The translations under genes were made by a program, and so were the position numbers. A DNA stretch of 64,000 nt from Symsagittifera roscoffensis (lineage: Eukaryota > Xenacoelomorpha > Acoela > Convolutidae), in NCBI RefSeq assembly GCF_963678635.1, contig NC_087069.1, positions 53,108,251-53,172,250 of the forward strand. The letters are read 5' to 3'. Every line of letters begins with the position of its first letter. Position 1 is the first letter of the stretch. Of this stretch, positions 1 through 11,741 are shown in pieces. A model generated the notes under the pieces. The model was not told the DNA's origin, searched no databases, and saw only the letters and a list, made by a program, of their open reading frames with translations.

Positions 1-1021
1 GATCACAAGCCATGCTTTGTCCAATTCTTCCTTTTTTTAATGAGATTCATCCCGTAGCTGGAATCGAGTTATGATGTGTCCCAAAACATGAAGTAAAAAC
101 TTTTGTCTGACTAATTGATAGAGCATTTTTCCAGTTAGTTTTTTCTAATCAATTTGCACAAACGTTTGCTGGAAATCATGATCTACTTTCATCAAAAACA
201 CCATCAACGCAAAACTTTCATATCATCTTGTATTGATAATTGAGCATACCATTTTTCGGATTTTTTCTGTCCCTAAAGTGAGTGAACTTAGTTTCTTCCG
301 GCGAAAGCTACTGTTTTGAGGTGCGTCATCAGTCAAAAATAATGTCAACAGAAAAACGCAATTAAAAATGAATGTACTTTTCTCCCGGCTGTTAGAGGTT
401 ACGAATGCTACCTACATGGGACCACAAGAGACCCAAGGAGCATCCTAAAATGTATGTAATGGTCGGCTAAATTTTCGACAATTTTAAACGCTCTCCTTCT
501 CCCCCTCCCTCCCTCCCCCGATAAAATCCTAGACTTACTCCTGAACATAACTCAGTTTGAAAAACCGTAACCAATAACGATTATCAATTGTGAAATCTTT
601 TGAGAAAAACTGGCACCCATTTTCCTGCGATTTGTCAAAAGATTTCCTGAAAAAAAACATGATGTAGCTTATTGTACCATTGCAATTATTTTACTACTAT
701 GTCGCAACCGCGCTTCGCAGATGCATTTTTCGCATAATGTCGTGGCACTCAATTCTTGACAATGATATACAGTTTGTCTTTTGTTCAAAATTATCTGGCG
801 AACAACTCACATTTCCCGCGTTCATCAGAGCATCATATCTTTTAGTGCTTTCCATTATATCATTTTAATCAAATTTTTTAAGCTATTTTTCAAAAGAAGT
901 ATAATTTTGATAAAGAAAAACTTATTTTTTATTTAAATTTTTTAATCAACATTATTTCATTGAAACATAAAATTTGCCAGCCCTGTATTCTTCAAACTAA
1001 TTGTTACAAAAACTAAAGGCA
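1..1021. other. AT-rich flank, no gene recognised
   Basis: No coding region or known repeat is recognisable. A pyrimidine-rich tract of C and T lies at about 490-520. The only open frames are short and low in complexity. The stretch just before 1022 may be 5' untranslated or intron sequence of the next gene, but no convincing promoter or pyrimidine-rich acceptor is visible. Confidence 0.5.
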
Positions 1022-1729
1022 ATGAATTCTTCTGCTGATACAAATGGCTGCGGTTCTAGTAACTCATCCTCCAGTAATGACGAGGAACGCGATTTAGTCA
1101 GTCCAGAATCATTACACCTCAGTTCCGGTGAGATAGGTCCTGATGATGCACTCGAATCATATTCGCCGAGAGAACCAAATACCCAAATTATATTACAACT
1201 TGGACAACATATCAATAGCGAATATCACACGGAAACATTTGATTTGTTCCCCCAGGAAGTTCTGAATATACCCTCAGTTACTCGACAAGATGAAGAACCG
1301 TTGAGGAGAACTCAGCAGCAATATGCGAGGATTCTAGTCGGGAATCTAAGGAGTGTACTGCAGCGAAATCGCAACTTGGGAATCAGTGATTGGTCTTTTC
1401 TCCAGGAAGAATTGCAGAACTGTTTGCACTTGGTCACCGGTCCTGGTGACGAGTCAATATTTCAACAAACTAGTAGCGATTCGGCTACAGTTTTACCAAA
1501 TCAGGACGAAAACTATCAACTTGGTGAACGACAGGTGAACCAAGAAATAATGCAGGAAGACATGGAGTATGGGAACGCGCAGGAAGAGAAATTCGAGGAA
1601 GCAAATTCGAAGGAAAAAGAAATTGGAGATGAAGAATACATTATCGCAGCCATCATGAGAGTGGCCACAATTTCAGCCAAACTAGTTTTGAAAACTAGAA
1701 ATATATTTCTGAACCTGGCAAAATGCTAA
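1022..1729 (+). CDS. Unknown acidic protein, paralogue A (235 aa)
   Basis: I do not recognise this family. The frame is open for 235 codons from the ATG at 1022; a TTG 21 bases upstream in the same frame is a less likely start. The N-terminus is rich in Ser, Asn, Asp and Glu and begins with an M-x-S-x-x-D-x-x-GCGS pattern. The middle holds the motif NLRSVLQRNRNLG followed by an EL-x-x-CL-x-LV segment (about residues 108-140). The C-terminus is Glu/Lys-rich, then basic and hydrophobic. No signal peptide or membrane segment is evident. The same motif, in the same order, appears in the open frame at 4873-5548, so the two look like old tandem duplicates. That a motif is shared while the rest has diverged suggests protein-coding history. 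It could be one exon of a longer gene, because nothing marks a promoter. Confidence 0.55.
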   Translation: MNSSADTNGCGSSNSSSSNDEERDLVSPESLHLSSGEIGPDDALESYSPREPNTQIILQLGQHINSEYHTETFDLFPQEVLNIPSVTRQDEEPLRRTQQQYARILVGNLRSVLQRNRNLGISDWSFLQEELQNCLHLVTGPGDESIFQQTSSDSATVLPNQDENYQLGERQVNQEIMQEDMEYGNAQEEKFEEANSKEKEIGDEEYIIAAIMRVATISAKLVLKTRNIFLNLAKC

Positions 1730-3930
1730 AACGAAAAGAATTGGCAAAATAAACCAAATAGACTTATAACTTGAGTTTTTTAAGTTATACAGTGAATTTT
1801 TTTGGACAACTGGTTAACAGCACTCAAAACTGAGTGGTTGAAATTAATCCGGATAAAAAAAGTCCCAGGAAAATGTTTTGTTTCAAATCATGCAGTCGCT
1901 CATTTTAGTTTTGTACTAGGACAAACTCGGATGATTTCCACTGATTGACCTAGACATATCTAAATAAATAATCTCAAAATCATCTGACAATCGTTTTCAA
2001 AAATTATTCTGTTAAATCAAATAATCTTTCCATTCTTTTTGAAGTAGAACGCAAGTCAAGAAGGCAACCTCGGCAGTTGAAGCCAGAACAACAACTGAGT
2101 TCGAGGCTAGATTTGAAGCCAGAAAAAGTTTGAATTGGAGGCTGGAGTTCAAGGTTAATTACTCATAATAATAGTTAAAGTGGTTTCTACGATTCGCACA
2201 TGATCTTTGAATAGCTATCAAGCATGTCTAAGCGTATTCAGTTTCTAATCTTTCCCCATTGACAGCCTGAGTATTTTAAAGCGCGAAGCTCTTTTGCCTT
2301 TCAAGACTGCTGTTTTTGCGACCAGAACCTCTCACGTGGCACCATTTTTGGGGCCAAAATCGGTCAAGTTGGAAAGACCTGAACCCGATCCGACGATCCC
2401 AAAGTGAACGTGTTGCCATAATTCTAAGAGACATTAAACAAAACTAGTGAGTATTTGCACCTCCGGTGCTTTAAATTTGTAAACTATGCGAAGAAGCAAC
2501 GAAAGTTGTGCAACCGCATGGAAAAACTTGCGCATCCAATAACGCTTTCTTTTTCCTCAATTGAACTAGTAAAAAAATCTTAATTTAGGGTTATTTAACT
2601 AAAATAGTTTCATCTGTATAGTATCAGAACTGGGAAAGAAGACCCTAAAATAGCCTAGCAAGCGAATTATGTCAGCAAATTCTTAACTAGTCGCTTAACT
2701 TGGTAATTTATTTTCCTTTGCCCTTACGTAAATTAATTGCTATCATCAATCGTTTACTCCAATGTAACAAACAGTCTGGAAAAACATCAGATTTTTTACT
2801 TCATTGAAAAGGTTTGTGAAAATATTTATATCTAGGAAATTAAAACTTTTGAGGAATCGTAATTATAGGCCAGATGAGCATCGCTTGGGAGTTCCATCAC
2901 AGCTCCATACCATAGGGTTGAATTTTCAAACTTCACAAATCATTTGAAACGAAAAATTTCCAAGAGTGACAATATTTGAGCAGTCAAATATTCTGGATGC
3001 CACATGTGCGATCCTTAAGAATACTTTGAAATCACTCTCACCATAGGTTCGAGGACACAGGCGGACCTGTAATTTTCTCATGAAGGGCGAAATTCAAAAA
3101 TTTTGTCGATCTTTTTCTAGGTTGATCAAATTGTTTCCGAGCGCTCCTGAAATACTATACACACCCTCTTTTAGGAAAATTTTCTGCTCCAAAAGCAATT
3201 TTTTTGAAAACAAAAGTCTAAATAGCCAGAAAATGCCAAATATTTACATACTTGAGTCACAGTTTAGAGCGCCTTTGTTTATTTTTATTGGAACCTTTTA
3301 TCCTGACAGAAGATTCATTTATTCGAAATTCCCATCCGATCAAAATCTGTAGATTGTTCGAAACTCTGATTAACTTCACAATTTTGTGTTATTAGGTCAT
3401 TCTGCCATGAAGTATTCCCTACTTTTTAAAGGATGGACGGCTTAAAACAATGTGCCGATAAAACGATGATAAAAACATTCCATTTTTAGTAGAAATTCAT
3501 TTAACATGTGGTTGATCTAAATACTGTCGACAATTCTTCTGTCTACATTTCTATGGACATACCAATATGTTACAGTAGCAACAAGATGTTACGTCTTAAA
3601 GTGGCGTTTGCATATTTATTTTAAAAATAAGTTCCCGATTACACAAACGTTCGTAAGTAAGCAAAAAAATTTCTTGCTCTTTATTACTGATTTTTTTTTC
3701 AGTTTCATTTTTCAAATAAAAAAAAAACAAAAAAAGAGTGAATGAACGCAAGGAAACAGAAAAAGCTCTTGTTTTTTTTCGAATTTGATGGAAAAAGACT
3801 CCACCTTAAAGCTCTTCAAACTTCTAAAAAAAAACAAGATTTGAGACGCCTGGGTGTTCGCTGACAAAAATCTTCATCAAGTTAGTAGTTTCAAATTTTC
3901 TGAATTTCTTTGTAGATAAGTTCTTTGAGA
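1730..3930. other. Intergenic or intronic AT-rich DNA between the paralogues
   Basis: No gene is supported. At about 2050-2150 a short degenerate tandem repeat is built on a GAGGCTAGATTTGAAGCCAG-like word. A 90-codon open frame at 3080-3352 is low in complexity and has no visible motif. Short oligo-A and oligo-T runs are frequent around 3710-3840. Confidence 0.4.
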
Positions 3931-3933
3931 AGG

Positions 3934-4345
3934 TTTGAAAAAATTAAAAAACGTCACATCTCGGAAACTAAAAGCATTTGAGCAGTCGCGTTTAGCATTC
4001 ACATGTGGCAAGATTTGCAACTCTTTAGAGAACCCTGACAAGACCGAACTATAGCGTTGGGAATTTCAAATTTTGAAAAATAATTAATTGAAAATTTTGA
4101 AAAAATCACAAAAAACGTCATATCTTGAAAACTACAAGGATTTGAAGTCATATTTGGAGGCAAGATTTGTAAGTATTTTGACAGCACCCAACCACAGGGT
4201 TGGGAACTTCAAGTTTTGTAAATTATTTTATTTCAAATTTCTAAAATTTTTGAAAAAATCTCAAAAATCGTCTTATCTCGTTAACTAAAATGATTCGGGC
4301 ATTCAAAATTGGAGGCCAAATTCGCAACCCCTAATTCGATATTGG
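3934..4345. repeat. Degenerate ~155-bp tandem repeat, about 2.7 copies
   Basis: Copies begin with TTTGAAAAAAT near 3934, 4096 and 4249. Each continues with an ACGTCATATCT-like word, a GGAGGCAAGATTTG-like word and a GGGTTGGGAA-like word. Spacing is about 153-162 bases and divergence is high, so this is an old local duplication. Short open frames on both strands across it are by-products. Confidence 0.6.
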
Positions 4346-4872
4346 GCTGCTGAATTTAAACTCGGTAAAATACCCACTAAAATCAAATTGGAAAAAGAAT
4401 TCTTAACCATTGCAATATACGATTTAGCTTAAACATGCAAAAATAATACGTCGAAAAAGCTTAAACAATGCGAGATAGTGAATCCCGCATTTAAATATCT
4501 AATATTTTGTGATTGATAATGTGTTGATAAAATTGACCTAATTTCAGATCAAAAGACATTTTTTTTTGGAAATTTGGAACAAAATTCACTTTCGAAACTA
4601 GAAGTCGATTACGTTTTCTGAGACTTTTACACATTCGCTGTTTGATAGCGGATTTGGCTTCGTTTTAACAAAAAAATGAACTGAATTTAAAAAGAAATCA
4701 GATGTAAGATCAAAAGAACCAACTTTTCCTAGAAATAAAATTTAAAAATTCATCAAAATCTATAAATAAGTCTTCAGGGCGTTCTTGGCTCTTAACAAGA
4801 GGCAACATCCTTTACCTTTCTGGATTATAAAATTTCACTATATCTTGAATCATTTAGATAATATTTCAGAAG
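4346..4872. other. AT-rich flank upstream of paralogue B
   Basis: No gene is seen. A good acceptor-like sequence (TATTTCAG) ends at 4869, four bases before the ATG of the next coding region. That region may therefore begin as an internal exon. Confidence 0.4.
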
Positions 4873-5548
4873 ATGAGCGTCTCTGACAATTCGAGTGGCT
4901 GTGGATCAATTGTGGGTTCACTGGCACTTGGCACCGACAACGAAAGTATTCCAGGAAGCGGAGAGTCTGCATGAAAGTGAATTAAGCTTGAACGGCTCGC
5001 CGACCAATTCAGTGTCAGAACCCGTGAATCCTCTCGAAACTGAATTACAGCTACAAGATCTCCCAGTCCTAATGACCACTGAAACTTTGAACCAACTTCC
5101 AGGGCCAACTCTGAACTTCCCATCAAATTATCTCGAACATTCTGAAGCCATCGGACATCCAATTTCAGAATCAAATGAAAGTATAAGGAGTATGGTCAGC
5201 AATCTGAGAAGTTTTCTGCAGAGAAATTCCAACTTAGGAAGTAGTGATTCGACATTTTGTCGCAGAGAATTAACCCATTGTTTGAGACTGGTATCAACCC
5301 CAAATGATCCATCACCGCCTCTAGCTCGTCCGACAACTTCAATAAGTACTCGATATGCTTCGCCTTTAGCATATCAAAAGATTCCGGATGTTTGCGAGAT
5401 CGATGACGATGTATTCAAAACAGATAATAGTATCGCGTTCAGAACACTACAAGACCCATTGCGGACAATAATTCATAATGAGGTAAAAATTGAAGCGTTA
5501 AAAGCACGACAAGATCGACTGTCAAGGATTCGACACAGAAGCAATTAG
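4873..5548 (+). pseudogene. Paralogue B of the 1022-1729 protein, probably frameshifted
   Basis: The ATG at 4873 opens a frame reading MSVSDNSSGCGS, matching the start of paralogue A, but it stops at a TGA near 4971. The +1 frame is open from 4877 to the TAG at 5546-5548. It carries the shared motif NLRSFLQRNSNLG plus EL-x-x-CL-x-LV (around residues 105-140 of that frame). The simplest reading is a one-base frameshift near 4960 between the two frames. Alternatively the 217-codon frame is a real, differently started exon. The C-terminus is basic and shows no similarity to the acidic end of paralogue A. No function is assigned. Confidence 0.5.
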
Positions 5549-5569
5549 CGCTGCAGAAGAATTGAATCG

Positions 5570-7320
5570 TTAAGAGCATAGCAATAAATCGGCTCGCAAA
5601 AAACTACTCGTTCTGAGAAAGCCTTTGAAGCAGAGAAACTTTGAAATCGTTTCGCAAAAATGTAGTTATTTCGAGGGCAAGCTATTCATTCGTGCAAAAA
5701 ACCTTTGAAATATTTCAAACAAACTTCAGCTTCAAACCAGTCGGAAAAATTTTCCAGGCAAGCCATTCAAGTGATAAAAATATGAAAATTTTTGAAGTTA
5801 TTTCATACAGTGAATCAATTGAAACAAGTCAAAAATATTTTCTTAGCAAATTATTTAAACACCTGAAAATTTTGAAATTTTCGTGTTATTTGATACCTAA
5901 AATCGATTCGCAGAAATCTTTTTCTGAGCAAACTATTCAAGCAATGAAACTTGTAATATGTTACTTTTGAAGTAATTTTTGAAGTTATTTCATACTGTGA
6001 ATTGATTCGCAAAATCTCAATTATTTCTAAGCAGGCAAATAAACTTGGAAAAATTTGAGATAATTCAAGTTATTTCAGTGAATCGATTCATATAAAACTA
6101 AAGTTTTTCTCAAGCAACGAAACTTTGAAGTTTTGATAATATGCCATGCCAGGGTCCATTGGCAAAGTTGAAGTTTTTCTAAAGAAGCCATTCAAGCATT
6201 CTAATTCTGAAGAATTTGAAGTTATATTATAGCGAGAAAAGAGTCGCGAAAATTGATGACATTCTATACAAGCTCTTCAAGTGAGGATCTTCAAAAATCA
6301 TGAAGTAATTTCTAGCATGAATCGGAAAGCTAAAAAGTCAAAGTTTTTCTATGCAAGCCAATCCAGTATTGAACAGTTCGCAAAAACTGACAATTAATCG
6401 AAGTATACAAAAAAAGATCTTGAAATTTTTGAGGCTGCTTTCACTATCTCTAAATTCTGGTCACTAAATGTTTAAGTTTTGGTTAGCAAGATACTTATAA
6501 ATTTTTGCTCAATTCTTGACTCGTTCGCAAAAAAAAATCAAAGCAAGCTACTCAAGAGCTGAAACTTTCCATGGAACAAACCTGTTCGCTAGTTTTATAT
6601 TTTTCCAAGTGAGCTATTCCAGCGATAGCACGGAAAAATCAGAGAAAGATCGTAAGGTGAAACCCTTTCTCTTCTCAGCAAGCAACAAATTTTTCTTCAC
6701 AGCAAGCAACAAAACTTTTAATTTATGACAATAATTTTACCGTTAACCGATGAGCAACACTACATGTTTTTATAAACCAGCCGTTCAAGCAAAGAAACTT
6801 GTGATTTTTTTTTTAAAAATGGAATGTGAGCTGCACTGCAAAAATTGATAACTTTCAAAGTAAGCTATGTGAGCGATCATCTTCAAAGTTATAGTGAATT
6901 GGTTAAAAAAAAACTAAGTTTTTCTTAGCAAGCTACGCAAGCAAAAAAATTTGGAAATTTTTCAGTCATTTCATTGCTAGAATAGGTTCGCAGAAACTTT
7001 TAAAAATCTCTTAGCAAGCTAGCCAAGCCCTGAACCTCTTGAAATATTCCAAGTTATTTCATGGTGACCGGATTCTCATCAAGCTAAAGCTTTTCTCAGC
7101 AAGCGATAAAAATCTGAAAATTTTGAAGTTAATCCATACCGTGGATCGATTTGCATAAATGTTAATATTTACCCAGCAGCCGATGAAAATTTACATAGCA
7201 AGAGTCGATTGGCAAAAACAAGCCAATCAAGCATTGGAATTTTTTGAAATTATTGAAGTTCTAGCTTGAATCAATTAGCGAGAAAAAGAGCCACGCATTT
7301 CTAAGGTAAAACAGATTTGA
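5570..7320. repeat. Degenerate ~100-bp AT-rich minisatellite
   Basis: Imperfect units repeat the words GAATCGATTCGCAAAA, AGCAAGCTATTCAAGC, TGAAACTTTGAA and GTTATTTCATA in this order many times. Divergence between units is high. The reverse complement of the same unit occurs as a short array inside each 4-kb unit further right (for example 37,170-37,450). Open frames inside it are low in complexity and are not called as genes. Confidence 0.75.
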
Positions 7321-8104
7321 AAATCGCAAAACAAATTACGCCCTATTTATTGCGTCGCACTACCACGTGCGTTAAGAAACCGTTGAGCTTCGAGCTCATT
7401 TTACCACAACTTGATTTTTTTTAAACCTATTGCACTTGACGCCGTTTAGGCTCATATATGAATAATTGAAACATCTCGAATACTTATAAGCGCGTGGAAA
7501 AGATTTTTGTACCACATTGCTTTTGAAACTATTGAATGCTAACATTTTTAAAAAAAATGATAAAGAAAGAAAAAATTAAGAAGAATCGGTTTTTTAACAA
7601 CTGTGATCGGAACATTATGTGCTAATTGAACAGTAACCAGTTACTCTTACTATCTTATGTTAAACAAAAGTGATATACAAATTGTTGCAAAAAAGTTATT
7701 GATAAAAAATTACGATTTTTTTGATCGAAAATCAGATATAAAAAATATTAGCCCGTTCAAGAATTTTTGGTGATGGACAATTATTTGATACAATTATTTG
7801 ATACAATTAACCCAAACTGAACCAATTTTGTAGACTAAAAACATCAAAATCCTGTTTGAAATTCAACCAAACTCTTCCGGCATTTACACTTTTTTTTGGA
7901 AAACATGGTTTGCTTTTCTGACAGCTTAAAAATGAAACGATTCTTAGCATAGTCAAAAAATGAAAGCATAATCTACAAATATTATCTTTTTTGGCAGGCC
8001 TAAAACACAGGAAAACCACCTGTACGAGAAAAAACAACTCAAAAAGGTAGAAAGACTATTTAATGATCTCCCATTTTGGCGCTGCCCTCATAAATATTCA
8101 TTTA
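7321..8104. other. AT-rich DNA, no gene seen
   Basis: There is no recognisable coding or RNA feature. A small direct repeat (ATTTGATACAATT twice) lies at about 7780-7808. Confidence 0.4.
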
Positions 8105-8570
8105 CAACTATCACAACTTTACATTGCAGATTTAAATTATCCGAACAAAATGAACAACAATTAAATTTTTTAAACGCGTTTTACTCAAATTGGGTTGAGA
8201 TTACACAAAAATTGATAAGAAAGAAGTTGCTCAGAATTTTATCAGAACTGTCATAGTGGAATTTTGCGAATTTCGGGCCAAAGTTTCATCCTGAGTTCGC
8301 TGTTTATTTGATGGGCAAAAATGTCATAGGCAAAAAACGACTAAAAGAAGCCATAACGACCATTTTTGGTAAAAACACTTGGCTTCGAAATTCGCTTAAA
8401 AAACTGCATCATAACAATGCTTAAAAAATCTTAAGGACTTTCGATTCTGTTTAAATTTTTTTGTCTAAATTTTTTTGTCTCATTTCAACTCGAACAGAGA
8501 AAAACGCGTTTTAAGCTTAAAATTTTGTTCATTTTGTCCCGATATTTTAAATCAGCACTATGTATCATAC
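8105..8570. mobile_element. Foldback / MITE-like element with long inverted arms
   Basis: The sequence at about 8124-8190 (with words ACAAAATGAACAA and AACGCGTTTT) recurs as its reverse complement at about 8490-8560. Moving inward, GCGAATTTCG plus GCCAA at about 8266-8282 is mirrored at about 8379-8397. The two arms therefore pair imperfectly over roughly 200 bases each, around a centre near 8335. There is no coding capacity. This matches a non-autonomous foldback element or MITE. Exact ends and target-site duplication are not clear, so family assignment is not possible. Confidence 0.6.
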
Positions 8571-8789
8571 TGAAAACTAATCAATTAATATTATTATACG
8601 TTAACTCGGTTATTTTTATTTTCTCATAATTGGGCGTGGGTATTCAGCTTTTGACCCTGAAAAATTTGTAGAACCATTGATAGATAGGCAAGGACTCGTT
8701 GATGTTTTTTTTCTAATTCTTACGAAAACAACAAAAATCGTTGCGCCAATGCTTATTGAAACAATGCACATGTTTGAAAGCAACTGGAA

Positions 8790-9110
8790 AAAAAACTAAA
8801 CAGTTCCAGCCAGAGCAACGGTATTTTACCTCTTCTATTTCATTTGTGCTTTTCATTCGTTTAAAAAAATGCTTAGACATTCAATTTTCCTTTTTTAATC
8901 AACCTAAATCATATCAGACAGAAAACAACTAAACAAAACAAAAAACTTGCTTTCAGCTAGAGCAACGATTTTATTTATCTCTTCTATATCATTTTTTTTA
9001 TTCGTTTAAGAAAATGCTTTGAAATTTAATTTTCTTTTATAATCAATCAAAAAATTATCAGACAGAGAACAGTTTAACAAAATAATTTCTCACTACTTCT
9101 TAAATTGAAA
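8790..9110. repeat. Two-copy ~150-bp tandem duplication
   Basis: The block with AGAGCAACGGTATTTTA, CCTCTTCTATTTCAT, TTCGTTTAAAAAAATGCTT and TATCAGACAGAAAAC (from about 8800) recurs about 150 bases later with scattered changes (from about 8950). The short open frame across the first copy is incidental. Confidence 0.65.
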
Positions 9111-9229
9111 AGAAAAACAAACGAGCTTTTCGGATGATTCCACTTGAATCGGTTCTCTAAGTCAATTATCAGCGTGTAGTGATGAAACCTGTATTGTTAT
9201 CGGGCGAAAAAACGTGTTCCATCAATATC

Positions 9230-10410
9230 GCTCTCAACTCGGAAGAACAAAACCGTTCGCCCTTTTCACAACAAACCTCGTTCTCTGACATCTACCTCGC
9301 ATCACAGAAAACCGCTCTATCCTGCAACTGAGCACCAGAAACTACTCAAAGCTCAAACCACCTACCATTTTCATCTAAATCGACTAACCGTCCTACCTAT
9401 TCGAAAATCTCAATCAAGTTGAGTGGGATAACTTCGCAACTGAAGTAGATGAGACGACCCTATGAGTTCTCTCATCTAGATGACCTTAACGATGTTAAAC
9501 AAGGCGAGAAAGTCTCCAGAAACGGTTATTTCACGCAACACTTTTCAACTGATGTTCGCGATTCCCCCTCTCCACCCAAAAATATATCCATTATATCTTA
9601 CGCGGACGACTTCAATGTCTGTACCCAAGGAAAAATATCTTCCTTTCTCTCCGGTTAAGTAGACTATCTACACTTTCTTCGGCAGTCTCAATTAGCACTC
9701 TACCCCTCCGAATGCTGAGTAACACTATTATCACGTGACTCCAAAAAACTCACCCAAGTCAAAATCTAGATCACTCTGCTCCCACAGGCCAAAACCCCAA
9801 GCAAAATCTTAGGACTTATACCTATGCATGGAATACTCGTTACACTGCAAGACTAAAGGTAAGAAGCATAGCTCAGTACTGAAAGAGCTAGCCGGCACCA
9901 ACTGGGGCCAAAGTAGGTAAACGCTTCTGACGAACAAAGCGAGGATTAGACCCATCATAGAATTCGCTGCCCTAGCATAGTCACACGCAGCAAGCACTAC
10001 CCCAAAAACTACATTGTACAAAACGCCGCCCTCTGCACTGTAACTGCATGCATAAAAATGGCTAAAATCTATCACCTACAGTTGCACGGTAACAAGATGC
10101 ACTAAAATGACCAAAATTTAACACCTCCACAGTAAATGCCTTATACTTTACGTATCCCAACACTATGCAAGTTGCCATCTACACAACTACCCCAGAAGAA
10201 GAAAACTCGAAATCCCCCTCGCTGAAAAAAAAAACCTTTTTCAATGACCTCTATGTGTGCCTCCTGACTAAGTTGGTCACCCCTAACGAATTCATCGGCA
10301 AGGGAGCCAAACTCCAAATACACTCAGCACTTCACACACGAGCGGTTTCCAACTACATGGAAATTGTCCCAATACCTATAACGCTCACTGTTACTGATGT
10401 GCTATGTTAA
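9230..10410 (+). mobile_element. Decayed jockey-like non-LTR retrotransposon (RT remnant)
   Basis: A frame around 9449-9658 reads a degraded QG-x-x-x-S-x-N block, then PPKNISIISYADDF. The YADD catalytic box of reverse transcriptase lies at 9599-9610. Downstream, through several stops and frameshifts, recognisable pieces of the RT thumb and C-terminal region remain, such as QAKTPSKILGL near 9790 and QNAALCTVTACIKMA near 10,015-10,060. These are typical of jockey-type LINE polymerases. The 5' part, the endonuclease and the 3' tail are not recognisable. The element is dead. It is immediately followed by a Gypsy remnant. Confidence 0.8.
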
Positions 10411-10564
10411 CTATGTTAGGCCTTTAAGGCCATGATTACACGGTGACCTTCACTGCAGCAGCGAAAGGGTACACACGTCGCGATAAGGGCGAGACACGTC
10501 ACAATAACAGTGTCTATGATTTGTTTTCTAGAGTCCAGTAACAAAAGACCTTTTATCGCACTCT

Positions 10565-11357
10565 GTTTTTTTATACAAGCATGGCGGACAACGAATCATG
10601 TTATACGTGTCCATCAAGACCTATGGGGTGAACTCGAAGACGTCTCCGTTGTGGTGAAGATAACTGCATTAGAGCGATATAATATCAAAAGCAGCATTCA
10701 GAAGAAAACTCAATCCTTGGAGCAATACCACGCTAAGTTGGTAAAAATAGCCTCTGAAGCAGACTGAGGGGACAGAGGACGAATGGGTGAGAGATATGTC
10801 CCCGGCACACATGTTGAACAAAAAGATCTCCAAGGAGTTATTATCCGAAATCAGAGAACCCAAAGAGGCGTATCACTGCGCAATAAGAAGTGAAAAAGGA
10901 ATATAGCGCAAAAAACAACAGCCAGGGACACTCCAGCTCTTTCGGTAATCAAGTTAACATCAAACAAAAATCAGTTGGATTTATCAACCAACAGAGGAAC
11001 CGAACCTCGCAGGGAAAAGGCAGGGGGCGATGGAATGATCGTAAAAGAGAAACCAGAGCCAACAAGGACAACGCGGACCAACTGTCGAACAAAACCAACA
11101 TCAAAGCAAACAATGCTAAAAAGCGGGAACCCATTCTCCGCGAACCATCTTCAAACAAACAAGCCAAGCAAAAGACAAAATCTGTTCAAAGTGGCAGAAG
11201 AGGCCACTTTCAGAAATTTTGCCGCACATTGGGCATAAATAACGACGGAGACAGAGAGGAAACCGAAATTGAACTGCAACAAGAAGACGAGGGTCCAATC
11301 GCATTTGCCAAATTCACATCAGCTAATGGGTGGGAAGCCCTTCACTCACATAACTAA
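10565..11357 (+). pseudogene. Gypsy gag remnant with nucleocapsid
   Basis: Successive frames carry a gag-type core (EDEWVRDMSPAHML and KEAYHCAIRSEKGI, about 10,775-10,900). A basic, Gln/Asn/Lys-rich nucleocapsid open frame of 155 codons follows (10,890-11,357). The nucleocapsid keeps the second half of a zinc knuckle, GRRGHFQKFC, but its first Cys pair is lost (Ser at the expected site). The frame breaks between the core and the nucleocapsid show it is not functional. Confidence 0.75.
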
Positions 11358-11419
11358 TCGGTACTAGCTATCAACGAAATATTCGAAGTCAAACAACAAC
11401 GCTCAGAGAAGAAAGACAC

Positions 11420-11712
11420 TGCGTGAAAATAAAAACGACATGTGCTTCAATCGTAGCGATAACAGATTCTGGAAGCCCTGTCATTTCTAAACGAACCGCA
11501 AAAAAGGTAAAAAGCGCCATATGGAAAAAAAATTCTAAGACGATGCAGCCAATAACTTCGCCTGCTATAACGGGGTATATATGGAATCACTCGATAGACT
11601 AACCTATTGAATCCGGAGGGTGGGCAGCAAACTTTGCACCATTCAGCGTAGTAGATGGACAAAGAGCAAGCATAGTTGATCGAAACATCCTAACACAAAA
11701 AGATATCCAATA
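11420..11712 (+). pseudogene. Gypsy retropepsin remnant
   Basis: The frame reads AITDSGSPVISKRTAKKV, with the catalytic Asp-Ser-Gly at 11,465-11,473. After an in-frame stop, VVDGQRASIVDRNILTQKDI near 11,650-11,710 corresponds to the C-terminal strand-helix of a retroviral-type aspartic protease. Stops before and after show it is dead. Confidence 0.7.
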
Positions 11713-11741
11713 GACTACAACAAGACAAACCAAAATAACAA

